From an uncultured Rhizobiaceae group bacterium (GTDB taxonomy: Bacteria > Pseudomonadota > Alphaproteobacteria > Rhizobiales > Rhizobiaceae): DNA of 19,935 nt. Under the pieces are notes generated by a model that was not told the origin of the DNA, did no database searches, and saw only the letters and a list, made by a program, of their open reading frames with translations. The DNA lies in contig CALDZZ010000193.1 of the NCBI GenBank assembly GCA_937944075.1, positions 1-19,935 on the forward strand, in the 5' to 3' direction. A program made the position numbers and the translations under genes. Within the stretch, counting starts at the first letter, position 1; each line of letters begins with the position of its first letter. This document shows positions 7,633 through 15,050 of the stretch, in pieces.

Positions 7633-9162
7633 ATGAGAGCTGACATGAACAAAAAACCAAACATCCTGATTTTCATGGTCGACCAGTTAAATGGCACCCT
7701 TTTCCCGGATGGTCCGGCTGAATGGCTTCACACACCAAATCTGGACAAACTCGCGGCAAAATCTGCACGATTTGCCAAGAACTACACATCAAGCCCGCTT
7801 TGCGCCCCTGCCCGTGCATCTTTCATGTCAGGCCAATTGCCATCGCGCACTGGTGTTTATGACAATGCCGCAGAGTTCCCTTCTGCCATCCCCACTTATG
7901 CACATCACTTGCGCAGTGCCGGATATTACACCTCTCTTTCCGGTAAAATGCATTTTGTTGGTGCAGATCAATTACATGGCTTTGAAGAGCGTTTAACCAC
8001 AGATGTTTACCCACCCGACTTTGGCTGGACACCAGATTATCGCAAGCCAGGAGAACGCATTGAATGGTGGTATCACAATCTGGGATCAGTCACTGGCGCA
8101 GGCGTTGCAGAAATTACAAACCAGCTTGAATATGATGATGAAGTCGCATTCCATGCCTGCCAGAAAATCAGAAACCTCTCGCGCCGCAAAGATGATCGAC
8201 CCTGGAGCCTGACCGTAAGCTTCACTCACCCGCATGACCCCTATGTTGCACGCAAGAAATATTGGGACTTGTACGAAGGTTGCGACCATCTTGAGCCAGA
8301 GGTTTCTGCCTTGCCCTTTGAAGAGCAGGATGAACACTCAAAGCGTCTTTTCCTGGCAAACGACTACAAAAATTTTGACATTATGCCGGAAGATATCCGT
8401 CGCTCCCGACGAGCCTATTTTGCCAACATCTCTTACATAGATGACAAAATCGGCGAAGTGATGGAAGCCCTTGAAGGCGGACGAATGGCCGAAGAAACCA
8501 TCATCATTTTCTGTTCAGACCATGGCGACATGATTGGTGAAAAAGGCCTTTGGTTCAAAATGAGTTTCTTTGAAGGTTCTGCCAGAACCCCACTCATGAT
8601 TTGCGCCCCACAAATGAAGCCTGGCCTTGTGAAGGAACCGGTCTCAAACCTCGACATCAACCCGACACTCTGCGCCTTGGCAGGTGTCGACATGTCTTCC
8701 ATCATGCCCTGGACAGATGGTGAGGACATCACGCCAATCTCCCACGGCAAAAAACGCTCTGCACCAGTACCGATCGAATACGCTGCAGAAGGTTCTTATG
8801 CCCCGCTGGTTTGTTTGGTTGACGGTAATTACAAATTCACCAGGTGTGAGCTGGACAAATCTCAATTGTTTGATCTGGAAAACGACCCCCACGAATTGAA
8901 CAATCTGGCTGAAGACAAGGCGCACAAAAAGGCATTTGAGAAACTTTCAGCAATGGCTCAGGAAAAATGGAATTTGCAGAAATTTGACGCGGAAGTTCGC
9001 GCCAGCCAAGCTGCACGCTGGGTCGTCTATGATGCCTTGCGAAATGGCAATTATTACCCTTGGGATTTCCAGCCCCTGCAAAAAGCATCCGAACGTTACA
9101 TGCGAAACCACATGGATTTGAATGTGCTGGAAGAAGAAAACCGCTTTCCAAGGGGCGAGTAA
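7633..9162 (+). CDS. betC: Choline-sulfatase
   Basis: This type I sulfatase of 509 residues closely resembles rhizobial BetC along its length, as I remember that sequence. KPNILIFMVDQLNG (8-21) gives the N-terminal metal aspartate. The sulfatase signature CAPAR (57-61) contains C57, to be converted to formylglycine, within a block SSPLCAPARASFMSGQLPSR. SLSGKMHFVG, TVSFTHPHDPY and FCSDHGDMIGEKGLW supply further metal and sulfate ligands. The C-terminal RYMRNHMDLNVLEEENRFPRG is the tail particular to choline-sulfatases. The enzyme hydrolyses choline-O-sulfate to choline and sulfate, normally in the cytoplasm, as it has no signal peptide. GGAAG lies 8 nt before the ATG used; a second ATG 12 nt later is also possible. 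Unlike the rhizobial betICBA operon, no betI, betB or betA is adjacent. Confidence 0.95.
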   Translation: MRADMNKKPNILIFMVDQLNGTLFPDGPAEWLHTPNLDKLAAKSARFAKNYTSSPLCAPARASFMSGQLPSRTGVYDNAAEFPSAIPTYAHHLRSAGYYTSLSGKMHFVGADQLHGFEERLTTDVYPPDFGWTPDYRKPGERIEWWYHNLGSVTGAGVAEITNQLEYDDEVAFHACQKIRNLSRRKDDRPWSLTVSFTHPHDPYVARKKYWDLYEGCDHLEPEVSALPFEEQDEHSKRLFLANDYKNFDIMPEDIRRSRRAYFANISYIDDKIGEVMEALEGGRMAEETIIIFCSDHGDMIGEKGLWFKMSFFEGSARTPLMICAPQMKPGLVKEPVSNLDINPTLCALAGVDMSSIMPWTDGEDITPISHGKKRSAPVPIEYAAEGSYAPLVCLVDGNYKFTRCELDKSQLFDLENDPHELNNLAEDKAHKKAFEKLSAMAQEKWNLQKFDAEVRASQAARWVVYDALRNGNYYPWDFQPLQKASERYMRNHMDLNVLEEENRFPRGE

Positions 9163-9181
9163 AACAGTTAAATTCCATCAT

Positions 9182-9209
9182 TTGATAAAGCACTTACGCT
9201 CACTATACT
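9182..9209 (+). promoter_or_regulatory. Predicted sigma70 promoter of the DUF2339 gene
   Basis: TTGATA (9182-9187), a 16-base spacer and TATACT (9204-9209) form a near-consensus promoter in the 98-nt gap after betC. It predicts a leader of about 45 nt with GAGGG 10 nt before the ATG at 9261, so the DUF2339 gene is probably transcribed apart from betC. Confidence 0.5.
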
Positions 9210-9260
9210 TGATTGAATATATAGTTTATTTTTATTTGGTTTATTGAGGGCAATATTAAA

Positions 9261-12059
9261 ATGGAAACTATGTTGTTTTTTGCAGCGCTGGCAATATTTG
9301 TATTGCCTGTCATCAGTATAATAATAGCCCTTTCCTCCAATTCCCGGTCAAAGCAACTACAACTATCCCTTGAGGAACTGTCCAGAAAAATCAAGGCACA
9401 GGATTCCCAAAACAAGGAACTCCACAGTAGACTTGATGAGCTAGAAATAGACATGCTCAAAGACGGGCCTCTCAATCAACCGTCTGAAAAATCTCAAAGC
9501 ATTGCTGAAGAAACTCCTGACGAAAAAGTTCAGGAAGAACTGGAACCCGACGAGGCTGAAGAATCAGGTGAAGATACCCTAGAGGCCTTTGAAGCGCCTC
9601 CAGCAAAACCAAGAGAAGAAGCGGAATTGCAGATTGCAGCCCGCGAGCAAGCAAGCCCCTCACCTGCAATCCAGTCCGGTAACAAGGACAGTCAATCAGA
9701 CCTTGAAAACAAGCTTGGCGGAAAATGGAGTATTCTACTGGGCGGTTTCACATTGGCCCTGGGACTTGTCTTCATGGTGCAATATTCAATTGAGGCAGGC
9801 CTTCTGGGTCCTGGCCCGCGCACCCTTCTGGGAGGTTTCTTCTCTGTGCTCTTGTTGACAGCTGGCGAGCTTCTGCGCAGAAGTGACAAAAGTTTCAACC
9901 TGCCCGTTTATGAACAGGCAGACGTTCCGGGCATATTGACCGGTGCCGGTATCATGGGTGCCTTTGCAACACTCTATGCAGCCCATGCGCTCTATGGCTT
10001 TATTGGTCCTGGGATTGCCTTTGCCGGCCTGACCATCATAGGGCTGGCAAGCCTTCTGTTATCCTCACTTCATGGCCCGAAACTGGCGGCTATTGGCGCC
10101 CTTGGTGCCTATGCGACGCCCTTGCTTGTTGTCAGCAATACACCCAACCCCATTGCCCTTGCACTTCATACAACCGTTGTCACAGCAGCCGCTATGGGTG
10201 TTGCCAGTCTTAGAAAATGGACCTGGCTTGCCATTGCAGCCAGTGTTTTCTCAGTTCTCTGGATTGCAATTGCTGCAATCACTGTTGCGCCCAATCAGGG
10301 CATTGCAAGCAGTTTCATGATTGTAGCAATCCTTGCTATTTTTGTAGTTGGCTATGGCATTCACCAATTCAAATCTGAAGTCGCTGATGACACAAACCCC
10401 GATAGCGCAATAAACCTGACCTTTACCTTGTTAACATTGGCGTTTGCATTTCAGCTTTTAGTAAATCAGCAATTAACTGAATTACCGACTGCAATTCTCG
10501 CATCCGTCGTAATGATAGCCGGTGCAATAGCCGCACCAGTTCTCGGCACGATTGTAATACATGCATCCAGTGTAGTGTTGTTCACAACCTTGACCCTACG
10601 CCTCGAACTCGACGTTATACAGGGCATAACAACACTTAATGATTTCAAGCAAAACACCATCCCGCCAAACACAACCGAATTTGTAAAAAATGCAATTCTG
10701 CTTTGCTTGCCACCTGTTCTGCTGGCGTTGTGGGGCAGTTGGAATACCATCAACATGCGGCCAAAACAGTCTGCTTGGCTAGCCAGTGCTGTCTCCGCAA
10801 TTTCATTCTTCGCTCTGTTATTCGTTTACCTGCGAATTGCACCTTTTGAAACAAGACCCCTGATAGGCACAATCGGCATTGCTCTGGCACTCTTGCTGGT
10901 TTTTGCTTCAGAGGCATTTGGAAAACGCAGCAATCATGATGAGAACAATCCTGCACCAGCCGCTCTTTTGGTGGGTACCGTTGCAGTTCTATCACTTGCA
11001 GCGGCAATAGGCCTGAATGTTGGCTGGCTTCCATTGGCATTCAGCCTGACTGCGCTTGGTATTTCAGGCATATATATTCTAAGACCGTTTGATATTATCC
11101 CCTGGCTAGCACTTGCTTCCGGCATTCTTGCGGGAATTGCCTTGTGGTTTAACATGCCGCTTGAATATCCAAAGGTCTCCAGAACCTTGATTTTCAACGG
11201 ATTACTATTGCTTCTTGCAGCGCCTGCACTTTGCATGTTGTTTGCTGGTGAATTAATGCGATTTACAGGGCAGGCAAACACGCAGTTGCCATCCAATGCA
11301 CTTACTGCAATTGGACTTGGAGTGTTTGGATTATTCATCGCAATCGAGGTAATTCACATCGTCAATGACGGAAGACTTTCCATCGCCAGACAATCCCTGG
11401 CAGAAACTTCCGGTCATGCATTGGCAGCACTTTTCATGGCTTTCGGATTACGCAGAATTGCAAAATCCACCCGTGAAAGTGTTTTCACAATCGCTTCACA
11501 AATCGCGTCCGCAATCAGCGTTACAATTATTGTTATTGGTCTGCTTGTTCTTTTCAATCCGTATCTGTTGGGGGAGCGCGTAGGCAGTGGATTATTCTTC
11601 AATCTGTTGTTGCCAGGCTACCTTTTGACAGGTCTGGCTGCTGGTGCCATGGCTCTTTATTCGCGGGGAAACGCACCTCGCTGGTATACGCTTATGTATG
11701 CGGCACTGTCAGGAAGCTTGCTCTTCACTTATGCAAGCCTCATGCTTCGCAAGACATTTCAGGGTGAAGGTCTGTCATTCTGGAATCCTACCTCAGATCT
11801 GGAGATATGGCTTTATTCACCACTCTGGCTGGGCTTGGGAGCAATTATACTGGCAGTCGGAATACGCTATCAGTCAACAGCCATTCGGGCAGCGTCAGGA
11901 TTGCTGATAATATTGACCATCATCAAGGTATTTTTATACGACATGGCCCAACTGGAGGGCTTCCTGAGAGCAATCTCGTTTATAGGGCTTGGCATAAGCC
12001 TGATCATTGTCGGCAGGTTCTATCAAAGGCTGCTGACGAAAGCTGCAAACAGCCAATAA
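9261..12059 (+). CDS. DUF2339 family large polytopic membrane protein
   Basis: A 932-residue inner-membrane protein of unknown function. One N-terminal membrane segment (about 4-24) is followed by a short coiled coil (30-65: QLQLSLEELSRKIKAQ and on) and a strongly acidic, Glu-rich low-complexity linker (70-145). The DUF2339 body then starts with the family hallmark ENKLGGKWSILLGGFTLALG / VFMVQYSIEAGLLGPGPR (149-187) and AGELLRR. From there to the end the protein is almost wholly hydrophobic, with well over twenty possible transmembrane helices. The late WLYSPLWLGLGAIIL and KVFLYDMAQLEGFLRAISFIGLGI blocks are also family-like. Relatives are large membrane proteins with no proven role; a link to envelope or polysaccharide handling is only conjecture. 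It starts on its own predicted promoter and is followed after 21 nt by a convergent gene, with no clear terminator between. Confidence 0.88.
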   Translation: METMLFFAALAIFVLPVISIIIALSSNSRSKQLQLSLEELSRKIKAQDSQNKELHSRLDELEIDMLKDGPLNQPSEKSQSIAEETPDEKVQEELEPDEAEESGEDTLEAFEAPPAKPREEAELQIAAREQASPSPAIQSGNKDSQSDLENKLGGKWSILLGGFTLALGLVFMVQYSIEAGLLGPGPRTLLGGFFSVLLLTAGELLRRSDKSFNLPVYEQADVPGILTGAGIMGAFATLYAAHALYGFIGPGIAFAGLTIIGLASLLLSSLHGPKLAAIGALGAYATPLLVVSNTPNPIALALHTTVVTAAAMGVASLRKWTWLAIAASVFSVLWIAIAAITVAPNQGIASSFMIVAILAIFVVGYGIHQFKSEVADDTNPDSAINLTFTLLTLAFAFQLLVNQQLTELPTAILASVVMIAGAIAAPVLGTIVIHASSVVLFTTLTLRLELDVIQGITTLNDFKQNTIPPNTTEFVKNAILLCLPPVLLALWGSWNTINMRPKQSAWLASAVSAISFFALLFVYLRIAPFETRPLIGTIGIALALLLVFASEAFGKRSNHDENNPAPAALLVGTVAVLSLAAAIGLNVGWLPLAFSLTALGISGIYILRPFDIIPWLALASGILAGIALWFNMPLEYPKVSRTLIFNGLLLLLAAPALCMLFAGELMRFTGQANTQLPSNALTAIGLGVFGLFIAIEVIHIVNDGRLSIARQSLAETSGHALAALFMAFGLRRIAKSTRESVFTIASQIASAISVTIIVIGLLVLFNPYLLGERVGSGLFFNLLLPGYLLTGLAAGAMALYSRGNAPRWYTLMYAALSGSLLFTYASLMLRKTFQGEGLSFWNPTSDLEIWLYSPLWLGLGAIILAVGIRYQSTAIRAASGLLIILTIIKVFLYDMAQLEGFLRAISFIGLGISLIIVGRFYQRLLTKAANSQ

Positions 12060-12080
12060 AAAACGCATAAAGACCAGTAG

Positions 12081-12581
12081 CTATTCCATAATAACGCGAT
12101 GCGAGATGTCTTTTCCGTTTGTTACAACAAGGCTTTCAAAGCCAACCATTTTGAGCAAATCGAAAAAGTTCAACTGCTCTACACTGCCAAGTTTTGAAAA
12201 CAGGGGAGAAGTTCTGGCATCCGCCGTCAGAGAGGCAAGCAATCCCCGGATACGGAAAAGCGTATTGTAACGCCCTTCTTCTGTTGCAACGATAATCAGC
12301 TTTTCAGCATTCCCGCCCTTGGCAAACATATGATAAACTGGCGGGTAAGGTTTCTGTTTTTGCAATTGATCAAGTTGGGTCACAAAACCTACGCGTGATA
12401 ATCGGCTTACCCCCTCAAAGACTGGCAAAGGCGCCTGATACGTTTCCTCGCTTTGAATTTCAGGATAATAGTAACCGGTATGTCGCTCTTGGGCGCCAGC
12501 AGTATAAACGAAACCTGCCCCTGAAATGCCTGTGACAAAAACCAAAGTCATGCAATAATTTGTTATTTTTTTAAACATCAT
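12081..12581 (-). CDS. Small exported conserved hypothetical protein
   Basis: I do not know its function. The longest frame starts at 12668, but its first 29 residues look untranslated. The start at complement 12579-12581 (or the next codon, also ATG) follows a GGA-containing site and gives a proper signal peptide, MMFKKITNYCMTLVFVTGISGAGFVYTAGAQ, with cleavage likely near AGAQ-ER. The mature protein is about 135 residues: a Tyr/Pro-rich start (HTGYYYPEIQ), then VSRLSRVGFVTQLDQLQKQ, AKGGNAEKLIIVATEEGRYNT, LFRIRGLLASLTADARTSPLF, and FFDLLKMVGFESLVVTNGKD. I recall rhizobial homologues with the same block order that are sometimes labelled molybdopterin-guanine dinucleotide synthesis proteins; nothing here supports that label. 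It is divergent from the BLUF gene, with 116 nt between starts. Confidence 0.75.
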   Translation of the reverse strand: MMFKKITNYCMTLVFVTGISGAGFVYTAGAQERHTGYYYPEIQSEETYQAPLPVFEGVSRLSRVGFVTQLDQLQKQKPYPPVYHMFAKGGNAEKLIIVATEEGRYNTLFRIRGLLASLTADARTSPLFSKLGSVEQLNFFDLLKMVGFESLVVTNGKDISHRVIME

Positions 12582-12697
12582 ATAAATCCAATGATAAGAA
12601 TCCGAATGTATTATCAGCCATCCATGTAATAATATTGCACAAAACTGGCTCCAGTTGAAAATCAACAAGACTTGAACCAGGGATAAAATATACGATT

Positions 12698-13036
12698 ATG
12701 ATATTCAGACTATTTTATACAAGCCGGTGTTTGATTGTAGACGAGCATGAGGCGCGCGCAGAGGCTGAATTGATTGCCAGTCGCGCCGGAATCAAAAACC
12801 AAAGTGTCAATATCACCGGCGCTATGACCTTTGACGGCAATGATTTTGCCCAAATACTGGAAGGTAAAAAGGCTGACGTGCAACAACTCTTCAAGATCAT
12901 TCGAAATGATCCGCGTCATACCCAGGTTACCGTTATCAAGCAGACCCATGCCCTCAAGCGCCATTATGAGGGTTGGGGCATGCGTGCACTGAACAGCTCC
13001 AACTACGACGAGCTGGTACGTGTCATGGGTGTATGA
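12698..13036 (+). CDS. Short BLUF-domain blue-light sensor
   Basis: The 112-residue protein is essentially one BLUF domain, the flavin-binding photoreceptor fold. The key residues are in place: Y7 in LFYTSR and Q52 in FAQILEGK form the photoactive Tyr-Gln-flavin triad, N34 in IKNQSVNITG should hold the flavin, and W93/M95 in EGWGMRAL match the C-terminal Trp/Met of Slr1694-type proteins. IIRNDPRHTQVTVI is the usual fourth-strand region. There is no output domain, so it must act through a partner protein or its own C-terminal residues. No c-di-GMP enzyme or regulator is adjacent; the EAL gene is 9 kb away. The ribosome binding site is poor (AGGGA is 15 nt upstream), but no better start exists in the frame, which is closed just upstream. 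Confidence 0.92.
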   Translation: MIFRLFYTSRCLIVDEHEARAEAELIASRAGIKNQSVNITGAMTFDGNDFAQILEGKKADVQQLFKIIRNDPRHTQVTVIKQTHALKRHYEGWGMRALNSSNYDELVRVMGV

Positions 13037-13071
13037 GTTTTAGATTGCCGTTTATTTGTATCACGCACTCT

Positions 13072-13086
13072 ATTGGCTAAGCCAAT
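13072..13086. promoter_or_regulatory. Perfect palindrome between the BLUF and DUF3422 genes
   Basis: ATTGGCTAAGCCAAT has two perfect 7-base arms around a single A. It lies in a 98-nt gap, 49 nt before the DUF3422 start. No T-run follows, so it is not a rho-independent terminator. It could be an operator for the downstream gene. The binding protein is unknown. Confidence 0.35.
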
Positions 13087-13134
13087 GAATGCACTATTTG
13101 TAATTTTATCTGAATATATTTTTTGAGCTGACCC

Positions 13135-14415
13135 ATGGAAATTACCTCCCCCCAGAAAACAGCCCCTGACTGGAATTTCCATGAAGCACACTCGCAACTT
13201 CTAGCAGAAACCCATGCCCGCCCTTCCCAGGCGATCACCGGACCAGCCGAAATCATACACATGGCACTTAAAACCAGTGATGAAATCGCCGACAGTTTTT
13301 TTCATGCCCTGGATCCGGACAAACTTGAGACCGGCCCACGACACAGGACCGGATCGCTAAAGGGAATTCGGGTCAAGCTTGAAAAACACACAGAGTTTCT
13401 TTCATGCACCTTTTTTCAGGAGCTTGAAGCCGGAACAAACAAGCAAAACCTGATGGATTTTGTGCGTGAGAATTTCCCTGTTGCAGACTCAGAAGTCTAC
13501 GTGCTTTTGAGACTGTCACTGGTAAAGTCGGTTCGCGAAATGCTGAAGGTTCTTCCTCTCGATCACCGCATTTACGGTGGCAAAATGCGAGACGGAATTG
13601 ACGTTCGTTCAACATTCATCCCGGATGAAGACGGCGCAATACGATTTGGACTGTATGGCAAGAACCTAACCAGTGATGAATTGGGACGGCGCATTCAACG
13701 CCTCATGGAGATGGAAACCTACCGCACCATGAGTTTGCTTGGCCTTCCGGTCGCAAGACAAGTCGGCAAGAAGCTTGCCCAATGTGAAAAAGAGCTTGAA
13801 CATCTCACTCTTTCTCTTGGACAACAGATTGTCCCAACCCAGGAAGATGATGAAAAACTCTTTCATGAACTCTCCGACCTGTCTGAAACAAGCAATATAC
13901 TTCTGGCTGAAACACGCTACAGGTTTTCTGCAAGCCGCGCCTATTTCACCCTGTTCCAGCAGCGCATCGAAAGCCTGGAAGAAGTCAAGGTTGGCGATGT
14001 CCAGACGATGAGCGGCTTTTTAAGATCCAGGCTGGAGCCTGCAATGGCAACCATTGAAAGTACGGCCAAGCGACAGGAAACCCTCACCAACGATCTGTCT
14101 CGCGCCCTTGTGCTCTTGAGAACCCGCATCGAGCTGAATCTCAACAAGGGCAATCAGGCACTGCTTCAATCCATGGACAAGCGTCACGACCAGCAACTCA
14201 AGATTTCACAAACCGTGGAAGGCCTTTCCATTGTCGCCATAACCTATTATGCAGTCGGCCTTGCCTCTTATCTGCTCAAGGCACTGGCTCAACAATCTTG
14301 GATGCCTTTTTCAGATACCTTCCTGACGGCAATATCCGTCCCGTTTATCTTTATTATTGTATGGCTGATGCTGAAACGCATCCGCAAGGCATGGGAAGAA
14401 AGAAAATCAAGCTGA
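13135..14415 (+). CDS. DUF3422 family protein with C-terminal membrane hairpin
   Basis: The 426-residue product matches the usual length and block order of the DUF3422 family, widespread in proteobacteria and without proven function. The N-terminal NFHEAHSQLLAETHARP (14-30) resembles the family start NxHRxxLxxExHARP. The central part is soluble and rich in helices, with LGRRIQRLMEMETYRTM (about 183-199) and RYRFSASRAYFTLFQQRIESL. LLRTRIELNLNKGNQALLQSMDKRHDQQLKISQTVEGLSIVAITYY leads into two transmembrane helices (about 362-380 and 393-411), ending in a basic cytoplasmic tail. The architecture, a long helical domain followed by a CorA-like C-terminal hairpin, suggests an inner-membrane protein facing the cytoplasm; a transport role is speculation because no GMN motif is present. 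GAG lies 8 nt before the ATG. Confidence 0.88.
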   Translation: MEITSPQKTAPDWNFHEAHSQLLAETHARPSQAITGPAEIIHMALKTSDEIADSFFHALDPDKLETGPRHRTGSLKGIRVKLEKHTEFLSCTFFQELEAGTNKQNLMDFVRENFPVADSEVYVLLRLSLVKSVREMLKVLPLDHRIYGGKMRDGIDVRSTFIPDEDGAIRFGLYGKNLTSDELGRRIQRLMEMETYRTMSLLGLPVARQVGKKLAQCEKELEHLTLSLGQQIVPTQEDDEKLFHELSDLSETSNILLAETRYRFSASRAYFTLFQQRIESLEEVKVGDVQTMSGFLRSRLEPAMATIESTAKRQETLTNDLSRALVLLRTRIELNLNKGNQALLQSMDKRHDQQLKISQTVEGLSIVAITYYAVGLASYLLKALAQQSWMPFSDTFLTAISVPFIFIIVWLMLKRIRKAWEERKSS

Positions 14416-14539
14416 ACAAAGGCTGAATGACAGCACGACGTCATATCATTGTTTTGTGAAGGGTTGTGACAGAGCGTTATTTGCTTCCAAAGGGTAAATC
14501 CTGGATATTGATTACAGAATTTATCTAGGAGACCCAAAC

Positions 14540-14914
14540 ATGAATCGTCGTACTTTCCTCGCATCAGCAGCAGCGCTGGCAATCACCCCTACTCTGTCAA
14601 TCCCATCTTTTGCAGCCGCCAGAAAAGGCAGCTTTAAAGGTCAAAAGGGCCATGTCACAAAAGGCGCTGTTACCGTAAAAGACGGCAAGATCATTCTGGA
14701 ATCAAGCTTCTGGTTTGATGGTGCTCCGGATCCCCGCGTTGGCTTCGGCAAGGGCGGAAAATACTCCAAGAATACTGATTTCGCAGTTTTGAAGAAAAAC
14801 ACAGGCAAGCAGACCTACAAAATCCCTTCAAATCTGAATGCTGATGATTACGACACCGTTGTTATCTGGTGCCGCAAGTTTTCAGTGCCACTGGGTTACG
14901 CAAAAATCAAATAA
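14540..14914 (+). CDS. Tat-exported single DM13-domain protein
   Basis: The ATG has a strong AGGAG site. The 124-residue product begins with a twin-arginine-like signal (NRRTFLASAAALAITP) and a likely AxA cleavage near residue 26, so it is periplasmic. The rest is one DM13-like domain: GSFKGQKGHVTKGAVTVKDGKIILESSFWFDGAPDPRVGFG, with the typical G-H-x-x-x-G start, the GxPDxRV-type block, and the terminal YDTVVIWCRKFSVPLGYAKI, which holds the single conserved cysteine (C111). DM13 domains, first defined next to DOMON domains in animals, are proposed to take part in electron transfer through that cysteine; this is a family prediction. The gene is monocistronic and closed by a clear terminator. 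Tat export suggests it folds or loads a cofactor before transport. Confidence 0.83.
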   Translation: MNRRTFLASAAALAITPTLSIPSFAAARKGSFKGQKGHVTKGAVTVKDGKIILESSFWFDGAPDPRVGFGKGGKYSKNTDFAVLKKNTGKQTYKIPSNLNADDYDTVVIWCRKFSVPLGYAKIK

Positions 14915-14940
14915 CCCTGCATCCCTTTACTAACCAAAAG

Positions 14941-14968
14941 CAGTCGCAAACTTTGCGGCTGTTTTTTT
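14941..14968 (+). terminator. Rho-independent terminator after the DM13 gene
   Basis: CAGTCGCAAA pairs with TTTGCGGCTG (one G-T pair) and is followed directly by seven T residues (14962-14968). It begins 27 nt after the DM13 stop codon and isolates that gene from uvrD. Confidence 0.85.
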
Positions 14969-15050
14969 ATGCCCGTTTGAGTTGAGGAAAAATTGCCGCA
15001 ATATCAGACTAAACCTGTTCTTTTGGGCAATTAATGCCTAAATAGAACAA

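Noticed and set aside
12582..12668. Upstream extension of the small exported protein to 195 residues
   Set aside because: The extension would bury the clear signal peptide and has no ribosome binding site; the ATG at 12581 is better.
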